64,000 nt of DNA from Streptomyces scabiei 87.22 (GCF_000091305.1 NC_013929.1:434001-498000), one strand, 5' to 3'. Shown: positions 18,976-26,989, numbered from the stretch's first letter. Translations and numbers: made by a program. The notes: generated by a model from the letters alone, not told the origin.

Positions 18976-19920
18976 ATGGCGCTGACGACGCACGACGTGG
19001 ACCGGTTCGAGGCGACACGACCCCGTCTGGAGGCGATCGCGTACCGCCTCCTGGGATCGGCGGTCGAGGCGGAGGACGCCGTGCAGGAGACGTTCCTGCG
19101 CTGGCAGGCGGCCGACCCGGACCGCATCGAGGTCCCCGAGGCGTGGCTGACGAAGGTGCTCACCAACCTGTGCCTCAACCAGCTCACCTCGGCCCGCGCA
19201 CGCCGGGAGACGTACGTGGGCCAGTGGCTGCCCGAGCCGCTGCTCGCCGGTGACCCGATGCTGGGCCCCGCCGACACGGCCGAACAGCGCGAGTCCGTCT
19301 CGTACGCGGTCCTCACCCTGTTGGAGCGCCTCAGCCCCAACGAACGGGCGGTGTACGTGCTGAAGGAGGCCTTCGACTACCCGCACCGGGAGATCGCCGA
19401 GATCCTCGACATCAGCGAGGCCGCCAGCCAGCAGATCTTCCACCGCGCGAAGAAGCACGTGGCCGCGGGCAAGGCCCGTACGGAGATCGACGAGGCGGCG
19501 GCCCGGCTGATCGTCGAGGAGTTCCTCGCGGCGGCCACCAGCGGGAGGACCGAGCCGCTGGTCAGGCTGCTGACCGCGGACGCGATCGCGGTCGGTGACG
19601 GCGGCGGCAAGGTCCCGGCACGCGCCAGGGCGTTCGAGGGCGCCGTCGCGGTCGCCACGTTCATGCGGGGCCTGTTCAAACCGGCTCCGGTCAAGCGGGC
19701 CCTGGTCGGCGGCTCGCCCGAGATCCACATCTCGACGGCCAACGGCGGGCCCGCGATCCTGGCGGTCGTGGACGGCCGGGTCGTCGGGATCATCTGTCTG
19801 GAGATCGGCGCGGACGGCATCCTCGCCTTCCGCAGTCAGGTCAACCCCGACAAGCTGGAACGCGCGACCGAGGTGTGGGCGGCCGGGGAGCACGGAGAAC
19901 CCCTGTTCCACGCCTTCTGA
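18976..19920 (+). CDS. ECF41-type sigma factor with SnoaL-like C-terminal domain
   Basis: A 314-residue extracytoplasmic-function sigma factor. Residues 10-80 are region sigma-2 (ARPRLEAIAYRLLGSAVEAEDAVQETFLRWQ region) and residues 110-165 are sigma-4 (LSPNERAVYVLKEAFDYPHREIAEIL). A SnoaL/NTF2-like extension fills the rest. Three family hallmarks of ECF41 are present: WLPEPL (84-89) in the linker, DGGGK (208-212) and NPDKL (290-294). In this group the C-terminal extension itself modulates sigma activity, so no anti-sigma gene is expected, and none is seen. ECF41 genes normally neighbour an oxidoreductase, epimerase or carboxymuconolactone decarboxylase; here a FAD oxidoreductase follows. Confidence 0.93.
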   Translation: MALTTHDVDRFEATRPRLEAIAYRLLGSAVEAEDAVQETFLRWQAADPDRIEVPEAWLTKVLTNLCLNQLTSARARRETYVGQWLPEPLLAGDPMLGPADTAEQRESVSYAVLTLLERLSPNERAVYVLKEAFDYPHREIAEILDISEAASQQIFHRAKKHVAAGKARTEIDEAAARLIVEEFLAAATSGRTEPLVRLLTADAIAVGDGGGKVPARARAFEGAVAVATFMRGLFKPAPVKRALVGGSPEIHISTANGGPAILAVVDGRVVGIICLEIGADGILAFRSQVNPDKLERATEVWAAGEHGEPLFHAF

Positions 19921-19949
19921 GCCGCATACGGCACCGTTCTGCACACCGG

Positions 19950-19975
19950 GTCACACTCCCGCCGGGGAGTGTGAC
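19950..19975 (+). terminator. Perfect 11-bp stem hairpin after sigma gene
   Basis: GTCACACTCCC (19950-19960) pairs exactly with GGGAGTGTGAC (19965-19975) around a 4-nt GCCG loop, 30 nt after the sigma stop codon. It is a strong factor-independent terminator candidate, separating the sigma gene from the oxidoreductase so that the latter needs its own promoter. Confidence 0.8.
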
Positions 19976-20076
19976 CTGCTTCATATCCCGATCCTGTCAG
20001 GAAAACGCGGGCTGCCCGGTTCAAGGGGCGTAACCGAGCAGCGCAAGCGGCAGACCCGCGCAGACAGGAGCAGACC

Positions 20077-21303
20077 ATGCAGCACCGCATCATCGTCCTC
20101 GGAGCCGGCTACACCGGAGCCTCCGCCGCCGGGCGCCTCGCCAAGCGGCTGCACCGGGCCGACGTCGCCATCACCCTCGTCAACTCCGAGCCCGACTTCG
20201 TCGAACGCGTCCGGATGCACCAGCTCGCGGCCGGCCAGGAGCTCACGTCCCGCCCCTTCGCGGAGATGTTCGCGGGCACGGGCGTCGAGGTGAGGGTCGC
20301 CGAGGTCGCCGGCGTCGACGCCGACCGCAGGACCGTCACCGTGTCCGACGCGCACGGCGCCGGGCCGCAGGAACTGGAGTACGACACCCTCGTCTACGCC
20401 CTCGGCAGCGGCTGGAACCCCCAGGGCGTCCCCGGTACCGCCGAGCACGCCCATGAGATCTCCAGCCGCCCCGGAGCGCTCCGGCTGCGCGAGCGGCTGG
20501 CCCGGCTGGACGCGGGACAGCCCGTGGTGATCGTCGGAGGCGGACTCACCGGTCTGGAGGCCGCGACCGAGATCGCCGAGTCCCGCCCGGACCTGGACGT
20601 GGCCCTGGTCGCTCGCGGCGGCTTCGGCGACTGGCTCTCCGACAAGGGCCGGGCGCATCTGCGGAAGGTCTTCGCCGGACTCGGGATCACCGTGCACGAG
20701 CACACCGCCGTCACCGCCGTCGAGGCCGACCATGTCCTGACGGACGGCGCGTCCCTCCCGGCCGCCGTCACCGTGTGGGCCACCGGCTTCGCCGTCCACC
20801 CGATCGCCGGGGCGAGCACGCTGGAGGTCTCCGGCACGGGCCAGATCGTGGTCGACGCGAACCTGCGCTCGGTCTCGCACCCCGAGGTGTACGCCATCGG
20901 CGACGCGGCCCTCGTGCAGGGCCCCGGAGACAAGCCGCTGCGGATGTCGTGCGCCTCGGGCGTGCCCGGCGCGTGGCTGGCCGCCGACACCGTCGCGGCC
21001 CGCCTCACCGGCGCGAAGCCGCCGGAGAACTCGATCCGTTACTTCCAGCAGTGCATCTCGCTCGGCCGCAAGGAGGGGCTCATCCAGTTCGTCACCGCGG
21101 ACGACCGGACGCTCCCCAAGGCTCTCACCGGCCGCCTCGCCGCCCTCTACAAGGAGATCATCTGCAAGGGCGCGGCCTGGGCCGTCGCCCACCCGACCGT
21201 GGGCATGCCGGTCCGCCGCCGGCGAACGGTACGGCCGGCGGACCAGGCGGGTGCGTACGCGCCTCAGGGGCAGGCGGAGTCGGCGGTGAAGGCCGCGGCC
21301 TGA
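20077..21303 (+). CDS. FAD-dependent NAD(P)H oxidoreductase (NDH-2-like)
   Basis: A 408-residue flavoprotein of the pyridine-nucleotide-disulfide oxidoreductase family. The FAD motif is IIVLGAGYTGASAA at the N-terminus. The NAD(P)H motif is VVIVGGGLTGLEAATEIAE near residues 149-166, and the second FAD contact is HPEVYAIGDAALV. No CxxxxC redox disulfide is visible, which points to an NADH dehydrogenase or quinone/ferredoxin reductase rather than a disulfide reductase. It follows an ECF41 sigma gene, and oxidoreductases are the standard targets of ECF41. A TGTCA element at 19995-19999 resembles the ECF41 -35, but no convincing -10 partner was found. Confidence 0.88.
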   Translation: MQHRIIVLGAGYTGASAAGRLAKRLHRADVAITLVNSEPDFVERVRMHQLAAGQELTSRPFAEMFAGTGVEVRVAEVAGVDADRRTVTVSDAHGAGPQELEYDTLVYALGSGWNPQGVPGTAEHAHEISSRPGALRLRERLARLDAGQPVVIVGGGLTGLEAATEIAESRPDLDVALVARGGFGDWLSDKGRAHLRKVFAGLGITVHEHTAVTAVEADHVLTDGASLPAAVTVWATGFAVHPIAGASTLEVSGTGQIVVDANLRSVSHPEVYAIGDAALVQGPGDKPLRMSCASGVPGAWLAADTVAARLTGAKPPENSIRYFQQCISLGRKEGLIQFVTADDRTLPKALTGRLAALYKEIICKGAAWAVAHPTVGMPVRRRRTVRPADQAGAYAPQGQAESAVKAAA

Positions 21304-21314
21304 CCCCACCGCGA

Positions 21315-21350
21315 CGGCCCGGCCCCCGGTACTCCGGGGCGTCCGGGCCG
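21315..21350. terminator. Nested bidirectional hairpin terminator
   Basis: An inner stem CCCCGG / CCGGGG (21324-21329 with 21334-21339, loop TACT) is enclosed by an outer stem CGGCCCGG / CCGGGCCG (21315-21322 with 21343-21350). It sits in the 66-bp gap between convergent genes, serving both. Confidence 0.8.
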
Positions 21351-21369
21351 CCTCCGCGCAGGGCTGTCG

Positions 21370-21996
21370 TCACGTCGAACCCCGGGTCGTCGCAGGTTGA
21401 TCCGGGGGCGTCGCAGGTTGATCCATGGGCTCGGCCTCCGGCAGCGCCGGATGGTCGGTCGGATAGAGCCCGGCCGCGAAGCCGTACACCACATCGCCAC
21501 CGCGCGGGAGTTGTGCGTAGTCGTTGGCCAGGTCCAGGACCCGCAGCCAGAACTCACGGGCCTGCTCCCGCGGGATCCGTACGTGCCGCACGATCGAGAA
21601 GAGTCGGTCTGCCTGGTGTGCGGGGGCCGACTCGGTGGCGGCGGTGGCGAGATCGTTGTTGCAGTACGGCGGGGCGCCCCCGTCGGCAGGACTGATCGTG
21701 CCGACGCGGAAGATGCGCGCCGTGCGGCCGTAGTAGCGCTCTTCGATGGCTCGCACCCGGCGGGTCCGCACGACCTTCAGCAGCCGGGCATCCGCCAGGG
21801 CGCTCACGTGGTGCGCGACCGTGCTCTTGGGGCGGCCGAGTGCGGCGGCCAGTTCGCTCACGGTCGCGGCGCGTTCGAGGAGCAGTTCGAGGATGGCGTT
21901 GCGCAGCGGGTTGGCCAGCGCGCGGAGCTGGGCCGGGGCCGTCACCTCTGTGACGTCGGCAAGGTCGTAGTCGGGGAGGCGGGTATTGTTCGACAC
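21370..21996 (-). CDS. ArsR-like winged-helix regulator
   Basis: A 208-residue regulator. Residues 20-100 form the winged helix: QLRALANPLRNAILELLLERA, TVSELAAALGRPKSTVAHHV, and LLKVVRTRRVRAIEERYYGRTA. The C-terminal half is an effector-like region with no CxC metal motif, ending in a Pro-rich tail with a repeated QPATTP-like pattern. The GTG start at 21996 lies 52 bp from the divergently transcribed hydrolase gene, so it most likely represses that gene and itself. The effector is unknown. Confidence 0.85.
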   Translation of the reverse strand: MSNNTRLPDYDLADVTEVTAPAQLRALANPLRNAILELLLERAATVSELAAALGRPKSTVAHHVSALADARLLKVVRTRRVRAIEERYYGRTARIFRVGTISPADGGAPPYCNNDLATAATESAPAHQADRLFSIVRHVRIPREQAREFWLRVLDLANDYAQLPRGGDVVYGFAAGLYPTDHPALPEAEPMDQPATPPDQPATTRGST

Positions 21997-22048
21997 CTCT
22001 CGATTATTCTAGAGTTCCGGATCATTCGCCACCCAAAGGAGTTCGGGC
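21997..22048. promoter_or_regulatory. Short divergent promoter region
   Basis: These 52 bp separate the ArsR-like gene from the hydrolase gene. They include an A+T-rich stretch with the palindrome TCTAGA and ATTATTCT / GGATCATT, which could be overlapping promoter and operator. The hydrolase ribosome-binding site AAAGGAG lies just before its ATG. Confidence 0.5.
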
Positions 22049-22618
22049 ATGACAGAGGTCGTACTGTTCCATCACTCGCAGGGGCTGACCCCCGGAATCG
22101 CTGCTTTCGCCGACGAACTCCGCGCGGCCGGCCACACGGTCCACACGCCCGACCTCTTCGAAGGGCGCACGTTCGGCTCCGTCGAGGAGGGCATGGGCTA
22201 CGTGAAGGAGGTCGGCTTCGGGGAGATCACCGAGCGCGCCGTCCGCGCGGCCGGCCTGCTGCCGCAGGACGCCGTCTACGTCGGCTTCTCACTCGGTGTG
22301 GTTCCGGCCCAGAAGTTGGCGCAGACACGGGCGGGCGCGCGGGGCGCGCTCCTGTTCCATGCCTGCATCCCCGTGTCGGAGTTCGGTGCGGTATGGCCCG
22401 CCCATGTGCCGGTACAGGTGCATGCCATGGAGGCCGATCCGTTCTTCACCGAGGACATCGACGCCGCCCGCGCCCTGGTCTCCGAGTGCGCTGACGCGGA
22501 GATGTTCCTGTATCCCGGAGACCAGCACCTGTTCGCGGACAACTCGCTGCCGTCCTACGACCCGGACGCCGCCAAGCTCCTGACCCGACGGGCGATCGAG
22601 TTCCTCGGCGCGCGGTAG
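22049..22618 (+). CDS. Dienelactone hydrolase family alpha/beta hydrolase
   Basis: A 189-residue cytosolic alpha/beta hydrolase. The opening VVLFHHSQGLTPGIAAFADEL and DLFEGRTF match dienelactone-hydrolase-like proteins. The triad appears as S81 in VGFSLGVV, D130 in HAMEADPFF and H160 in YPGDQHLF. Classical dienelactone hydrolase uses cysteine as nucleophile, whereas this protein has serine. The ATG has AAAGGAG upstream. It is divergent from an ArsR-like regulator, forming a self-contained inducible unit, with a role in degrading an ester or lactone unknown to me. Confidence 0.85.
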   Translation: MTEVVLFHHSQGLTPGIAAFADELRAAGHTVHTPDLFEGRTFGSVEEGMGYVKEVGFGEITERAVRAAGLLPQDAVYVGFSLGVVPAQKLAQTRAGARGALLFHACIPVSEFGAVWPAHVPVQVHAMEADPFFTEDIDAARALVSECADAEMFLYPGDQHLFADNSLPSYDPDAAKLLTRRAIEFLGAR

Positions 22619-22735
22619 GCCGTGGGCGGGTCCCGGACGCGTGAAGGTCGTCAGGGGTGGCGGGGCCCGAGGCCGAAGGCGCAGGGCCGCGACCGGCTCC
22701 AAGACCCGCCCCGCCACCGGAGCAAGCGTCGGACA

Positions 22736-22906
22736 GGGCCGGCACGCATGGAGACCGAGATCGCGCTGGCCTCACTCTTCGCCCGTTTCCCCGGTCTGAC
22801 CCTCGGTGCGGCACCGAGCGAGCTGCGACGGCGGCCCTCGATGCGATCCCGCGGACTGGTCGCCCTTCCGGTCCGCACCGCCCAAGCGGCCGCCGACGGC
22901 GTGTGA
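22736..22906 (+). pseudogene. Remnant C-terminus of a cytochrome P450
   Basis: The frame reads GPARMETEIALASLFARFPG, then LTLGAAPSELRRRPSMRSRG and LVALPVRTA before the stop. This is the characteristic last 50 residues of actinobacterial P450s: the G-x-x-LARxE helix just after the heme cysteine loop, the RFPGLxL strand, and the ELRxRPS ... GLxxLPV ending. Nothing upstream in the frame resembles the rest of a P450; the heme-cysteine loop and everything N-terminal are missing. It is therefore a deletion remnant about 57 codons long, lying between the hydrolase and the MerR gene. Confidence 0.75.
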
Positions 22907-22939
22907 GGCCGGGACACCGGAACGGGGACGTACGCCTGC

Positions 22940-22970
22940 TTGACTCTCCCATGAAGGGAGAGTCGAAGGT
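22940..22970 (+). promoter_or_regulatory. MerR-type operator-promoter
   Basis: GACTCTCCC (22942-22950) and GGGAGAGTC (22956-22964) are perfect 9-bp arms around 5 nt. They fill the spacer between a TTGACT -35 (22940-22945) and a weak -10 (GAAGGT, 22965-22970), giving the overlong 19-bp spacer diagnostic of MerR-regulated promoters. The +1 would fall at about 22977, next to the ATG at 22978. Confidence 0.85.
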
Positions 22971-22977
22971 GGAGCGC

Positions 22978-24573
22978 ATGCGTACGGACGACGGGTCGCG
23001 GCCCACATGGAGCATCGGTGCCGTGGCGCGGCAGGTCGGGCTGCCGGTGAAGGTGATCAGGCACTGGTCGGACCGGGGCGTCGTGGCGCCGGTCGGCCGG
23101 ACCGCCGGCGGTTACCGCCGCTACGACACCAGCGCGGTGGCCCGGCTGCACCTGGCCCGGACCCTGCGGGACCTGGGACTGGGGCTCGGTGAGATCCGGG
23201 CCGCTCTGGACCGTGGGGACGGACTCGCGGAGGTGGCGGCCGCCCACGCCGATGCTCTGGAGACACAGATCCGCCGCCTGCGGGCCCGTCAGGCCGTTCT
23301 GCGCACCGTCACCCGCCGCACGACTGCCGAAGGACTCGCCCGTATGACCAGGACCGCCCACATGTCCCCCGACGAACGTCACAGGCTCGTCCACGGCTTC
23401 CTCACCGAGACGCTCGGCGACCTGGACGTTCCTCACTTCCGCGAGGGACTGCTCTCGGCCGGCGCCGACCTGCCCGACCGTCCCAGCGACGAGCAGGCCG
23501 AAGCCTGGCTGGAACTGGGCGAGCTGGTCGCCGACGGTGAGCTGGGCCGCGCCGTGCGTCGCGTCGCGGAGTACTCCGCCCGTCATGCGCGGGGGGCTCA
23601 GGACCCCGCCATGGCCGAGGAGATGCGTGCCCTCACCGACACCTGGACCGGGCGCGTCAGCACGGCGATGCGGGCCGGCACGGCAGCGGACTCCCCCGCT
23701 GCCGACCCGGTCGTCGCCGACGTCGTCGCCGCCTGGCTGCCCAGCCGCTCGAACACGGACGCCGCCCTGACCTCGGACGGTGCCACGGCACGCGCGCGCC
23801 TGCTCGACCAGCTCACCGCGGCGGCCGAGCCCACTGTCGAACGCTTCTGGCACCTGCTGTGCGTCCTCGGCGGCCGCCCCGCGCCCGCCGGGATCGCCGA
23901 GGAGGGCCGGTGGCTGACCACCGCCCTGCGCGCGAACCCGGTGCCCGGCGAGCGCGAGGCCCGTCTCGACGCCCTCTACGAGGACGGGACCGACCCCTGG
24001 CCGGGCGGTGTCCTGGACGCGTTCGCCCGCGTCCAGGACACCGTCGGCACGCTCGTCCACGCCACGACGCCCGGCCACTTCGGCCTGCCGACCCCCTGCG
24101 AGGACTGGACCGTACGGGATCTTCTCGACCATCTGGTGTGGGAGCACCTCATCTGGGGCGGGCTGGCCCAGGGAGCGCCCCCGGCCGTCGGCCACACCGA
24201 GGACCACCTCGGTGACGACCACGTCGCCGCTTTCGGGACCGCCGCCGCCGGGGCCCGCGACGCCTTCCGGCAGCCGGGCCTGCTGGAGCGCTCCTTCGGC
24301 CCCGCCCCCGGCCGGCGTGTGGTCGAGCAGCTCCTCATCGAACTGCTCGTCCACGGCTGGGACCTCGCGACCGCGCTCGGCCGCGACCGCGACCTGGAGC
24401 CGCACATCGCGCGCGCCGCCCTGCCGGTCGTCCGGGACATCTACGGCACGCTGCCGCGTACCGCCGGCGGATCCTTCGCCCAGGCCCGGCCCGTCCCCGA
24501 GCACGCACCGGCCCTCGACCGGGTGGCCGCGTTCCTCGGCCGAGACGTCCCGGGCGGCGGTCGTCCGGCCTGA
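22978..24573 (+). CDS. MerR regulator fused to DinB/mycothiol-isomerase-like domain
   Basis: A 531-residue fusion. Residues 10-80 are the MerR HTH and wing (WSIGAVARQVGLPVKVIRHW, GGYRRYDTSAVARLHLARTL) with a following coiled region (ALETQIRRLRARQAVLRTV). A helical middle of about 230 residues is unassigned. Residues 345-531 match the DinB-like / mycothiol-dependent maleylpyruvate isomerase N-terminal fold of the TIGR03086 type: THATTPGHF-like start, LPTPCEDWTVRDLLDHLVWEH, and LLIELLVHGWDLATALGR with putative metal-ligand histidines. ATG 22978 is chosen because the operator covers an earlier ATG at 22951. The dyad in its own promoter implies autoregulation. The C-terminal domain may be a sensor for a thiol-reactive ligand; this is inference. 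Confidence 0.85.
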   Translation: MRTDDGSRPTWSIGAVARQVGLPVKVIRHWSDRGVVAPVGRTAGGYRRYDTSAVARLHLARTLRDLGLGLGEIRAALDRGDGLAEVAAAHADALETQIRRLRARQAVLRTVTRRTTAEGLARMTRTAHMSPDERHRLVHGFLTETLGDLDVPHFREGLLSAGADLPDRPSDEQAEAWLELGELVADGELGRAVRRVAEYSARHARGAQDPAMAEEMRALTDTWTGRVSTAMRAGTAADSPAADPVVADVVAAWLPSRSNTDAALTSDGATARARLLDQLTAAAEPTVERFWHLLCVLGGRPAPAGIAEEGRWLTTALRANPVPGEREARLDALYEDGTDPWPGGVLDAFARVQDTVGTLVHATTPGHFGLPTPCEDWTVRDLLDHLVWEHLIWGGLAQGAPPAVGHTEDHLGDDHVAAFGTAAAGARDAFRQPGLLERSFGPAPGRRVVEQLLIELLVHGWDLATALGRDRDLEPHIARAALPVVRDIYGTLPRTAGGSFAQARPVPEHAPALDRVAAFLGRDVPGGGRPA

Positions 24574-24582
24574 GTCACCGGT

Positions 24583-24990
24583 TCACCGGACGGTCAGGAA
24601 CTGTTCTTCTCCCACGGCCGGCTCGGGCAGGGGTTCGGTGTTGCGGCTGCTGAGGCCGTCGAGGGAGATGCGCAGCAGGCGCCGCCACTGGCCCGGGTGG
24701 CTCTCGCCGGCCGTCAGGACGGCCTGGCTCAGGGAACCGCTGAGCAGGACCAGATCATCGGTGGTGACATCGGGGCGCAACAGCCCGGCGTCCATGCACC
24801 GGGTGCGCAGCTCGTCGATGAAGGAATAGCAGCGCTGGGCGCACGAGCTGGTGGGGCCGCCTCTGGCGGCGTAGCTCTCGACGACGGCGCGGTTGTGGGC
24901 CTGGGTGGTCAGCATCTGTTCGAAGAATCCGCTCAGTGCCTGCCAGGGGTCCTCGGTGGCGGTGGCCTGCTCGTGGGCGTCCGTGACCCA
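24583..24990 (-). pseudogene. TetR regulator remnant lacking its HTH
   Basis: Reading from WVTDAHEQATATEDPWQALS through FFEQMLTTQAH, DAGLLRPDVTTDDLVLLSGS and PGQWRRLLRISLDGL, this is a typical TetR C-terminal ligand-binding domain of about 136 residues. Upstream in the same frame the sequence turns into low-complexity Arg/Pro/Gly with no helix-turn-helix and no plausible start. The DNA-binding third is missing, so the gene looks truncated at about 24990. It converges on the MerR fusion gene 10 bp away. Confidence 0.7.
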
Positions 24991-25207
24991 GGTCGGCGAA
25001 GACTTCCGCGCCGGCAGGGCGCCCCGGCCGCTGCCCGCCGACCCGGGGGCTCCGCTGCCCGCGGCGCGGCTGCGCACCCTTCTCGCCGGGACCCCTCGCA
25101 AGCTCACCGCCGACCGCGCGGTGGCCTGACCCCTCCCGGCACCCGCCCGGAGGAGCAGCGGGACGTGTCGCGGTCGGTGGGGCTGTCCTCGTTCGCCGGG
25201 CAGCCCC
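24991..25207. other. Gene-debris region next to truncated TetR
   Basis: Starting at the point where TetR similarity ends, the plus strand reads a Pro/Arg-rich frame ending LRTLLAGTPRKLTADRAVA and a stop at 25129. It has the codon bias of a coding 3' end but no start, and I do not recognise it. It may be the tail of a second gene joined by deletion. The rest, to 25207, shows nothing. Confidence 0.35.
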
Positions 25208-26077
25208 TCAGTCGTGGGCGACGACCGCGACGGGGCAGCGTGCGTGGTGGATGGCCGCGTGCGCCACGTGGTCCAGATGGTGCGTGGCACCGTGCTGGTG
25301 CGTGCGCCGTCCGACGACCAGCAGCGCGGCGCCCTCCGCGGCGTGCACGACGGCCTTGGCGGGGCTCGTGAGGCGGATGCTGTCCTCCGCCTCCACCTGC
25401 GGGTACTTCTCGCGCCAGGGCTTCAGTGCCCGGCTCAGCTCCTCCCGGGCCTTGCGGGTCAGCTCCTCGGTGACGCCGTGGTCGGCGCCCCAGGGCATCC
25501 GCGCGTGGAGCGGCACGCTGTGCCCCTGGACGGCGAGGAGGGGGATGTCCCGGGCCGCGGCGCTGTGGAAGGCGAAGTCGAGCAGCTCGTCCCGGGATCC
25601 GTGGGCCTCCATCGCCACGACGACCTTGTCGCCGGCGGTGGGGGCGGGCTGATTGCCGTCCGGCTCCGAGCGGACCAGGATCACGGGCCGTACGGCCCGC
25701 GCCACCACCGGCAGGCTGACATCACCCATGAGATAGCTCTCGGTCGACCCCAGCCCGCGCGAGCCCAGCACCAGCATCTCGGACTCGGAGGCGGCCCGCA
25801 GCAGCGCCTCCCGCGCGTCGTCGGCGACCAGGCTGCCGACGACGGACAGCCCGGGATGGCGTGTGCTCAACTCCGCCTGCGCGGTGTGGACCAGGCGCTT
25901 GGCCCAGTAGTTCTGGTCGACCTCGGCGCGAGCACCGGCCGGTTCCGGTGCCAGCAGCGGCCATGCGTGCATCAGACGCAGGGTGAGCCTGCGTTTCTCG
26001 GCCTCCTCGGCGGCCCAGCGGGCGGCGGCGAGACTCTCCGGTGAACCGTCCAGGCCCACGGTGACGACTGGTTCCAT
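25208..26077 (-). CDS. Universal stress protein, tandem UspA domains
   Basis: A 289-residue cytosolic protein of two UspA domains. Domain 1 (1-145) begins VVTVGLDGSPESLAAARWA and has the ATP-binding motif LGSRGLGSTESYLMGDVSLPVV. Domain 2 (150-289) begins KVVVAMEAHGSRDELLDFA and ends with GRRTHQHGATHHLDHVAHAA followed by HHARCPVAVVAHD. Such tandem proteins are induced under hypoxia or stasis in actinobacteria. The ATG at 26077 is followed directly by the first beta strand. It stands alone, 165 bp downstream of the DM13 gene end, and is likely monocistronic. Confidence 0.92.
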   Translation of the reverse strand: MEPVVTVGLDGSPESLAAARWAAEEAEKRRLTLRLMHAWPLLAPEPAGARAEVDQNYWAKRLVHTAQAELSTRHPGLSVVGSLVADDAREALLRAASESEMLVLGSRGLGSTESYLMGDVSLPVVARAVRPVILVRSEPDGNQPAPTAGDKVVVAMEAHGSRDELLDFAFHSAAARDIPLLAVQGHSVPLHARMPWGADHGVTEELTRKAREELSRALKPWREKYPQVEAEDSIRLTSPAKAVVHAAEGAALLVVGRRTHQHGATHHLDHVAHAAIHHARCPVAVVAHD

Positions 26078-26242
26078 GGCGGCGGCCTCCTTCTCGGACG
26101 AGGCCGGGTACGCCGGTGGCCGACGGCGACGAGTCCGTCCGCCCGTCCGGCCCGGACCTCGCCGACATGCCGAGCGGGTGCTGTGTCCCTCCCTCGACAA
26201 CTACCCCAATCCCGGCGGCCTCGCATGTGGAGCCGCTCCGGA

Positions 26243-26860
26243 TCAGGTGGCGGTGAGTTCGGCGGCGCCGAAGGAGACGTCGAAGCGGTCGCACCAGATG
26301 GTGACGCTGGTGTACGCGGAGGGGTCGACGTCGTCGGGCAGCGGATAGTTCTGGGATCCCTTGTTGCCCTTGAGCCTGCCGAGACTGACGTACGCGCCGT
26401 CGTCGAAGACGTGCCAGCCCGCCCGGCCCTCCTTGACGGGGGCGTCGGTCAGCCACACCCGCAGGTCGGGGCCGTTGCTGGTGTCGAGGTGCTCCAGGCG
26501 GACCACATGGGTGCCGTCGGCGAGTCGTACGAGTTTCGCCGTGCCCGTCGTCGTGTGCTCGTGGCTGATCAGCCCGCCGCTCGCCACGGTCAGGGGTCCG
26601 CTCGGCGCCGACGGGGAGGGCGATGCTCCCGCGGTCGATGCTCCCGCGGTCGAGGCTCCCGCGTCCGCGACTCCCGCGTCCGCCTCCGGCGTCGCTTCAG
26701 GGAGCGGGGAGGTCTCCACGACCGTTCCCGGCAGGGATTCGGTCACCGTCCGGTCCTGCCAGAGTTTCCACGGCTGGAACCAGTACAGTCCGGCGGCCAC
26801 GCCCATGACCGTCACCATCACCAGACCGGTGATCAGTCGCTTCCTCGGCGTGTGCCCCAT
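26243..26860 (-). CDS. Membrane-anchored DM13-domain protein
   Basis: A 205-residue protein. A single N-terminal hydrophobic anchor (RLITGLVMVTVMGVAAGLYWF) is followed by a Pro/Ala/Ser linker with an AGASTAGAS-type tandem repeat. From about residue 92 comes a DM13 domain (GGLISHEHTTTGTAKLVRLA, RLEHLDTSNGPDLRVWLTD, YPLPDDVDPSAYTSVTIWCD) with the single domain cysteine. DM13 is predicted to be an extracytoplasmic redox domain. The ATG at 26860 has AAGGACGG upstream. A TTGAAT -10-like hexamer on the minus strand (26911-26906) lies 37 bp from the shared 16-bp element at 26949, tying it to the two-component island. Confidence 0.85.
   Translation of the reverse strand: MGHTPRKRLITGLVMVTVMGVAAGLYWFQPWKLWQDRTVTESLPGTVVETSPLPEATPEADAGVADAGASTAGASTAGASPSPSAPSGPLTVASGGLISHEHTTTGTAKLVRLADGTHVVRLEHLDTSNGPDLRVWLTDAPVKEGRAGWHVFDDGAYVSLGRLKGNKGSQNYPLPDDVDPSAYTSVTIWCDRFDVSFGAAELTAT
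26631..26689. repeat. Short tandem repeats in DM13 linker
   Basis: Units of the type GATGCTCCCGCGGTC and GACTCCCGCGTCC recur several times with small changes, encoding the AGAST-type linker between membrane anchor and DM13 domain. The copy number probably varies between strains. Confidence 0.6.
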
Positions 26861-26948
26861 GACGATCCGTCCTTGCCTCTGTTTCGTGCGTCCCTGACGT
26901 CGTCCATTCAACGGGGAGCGCGGTCCCCGCGTCCCGGCTCCACCGATG

Positions 26949-26964
26949 ACGAAACCCTTACGTC
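26949..26964. promoter_or_regulatory. Shared 16-bp element, site A1
   Basis: ACGAAACCCTTACGTC lies between the divergent DM13 and epimerase genes. It matches the elements at 30016-30031 (reverse) and 33829-33844, giving the consensus ACGAAAC S C K K ACGTC. It is the likely binding site of the response regulator encoded at 29202-29957. Confidence 0.65.
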
Positions 26965-26989
26965 CGGGACCCGCACCGGTCGCCGTCTT

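Noticed and set aside
19995..20030. ECF41 promoter before the FAD oxidoreductase
   Set aside because: TGTCA is present as a -35, but no CGTC-like -10 occurs at the expected spacing. It is too weak to annotate as a promoter.
25685..25698. GGGCCGTACGGCCC, a perfect match to the DevR-type palindrome
   Set aside because: It lies inside the coding sequence of a universal stress protein, in codons for the conserved RAVRP stretch. Position and coding constraint make it a probable chance match, so it was not counted as a regulatory site.
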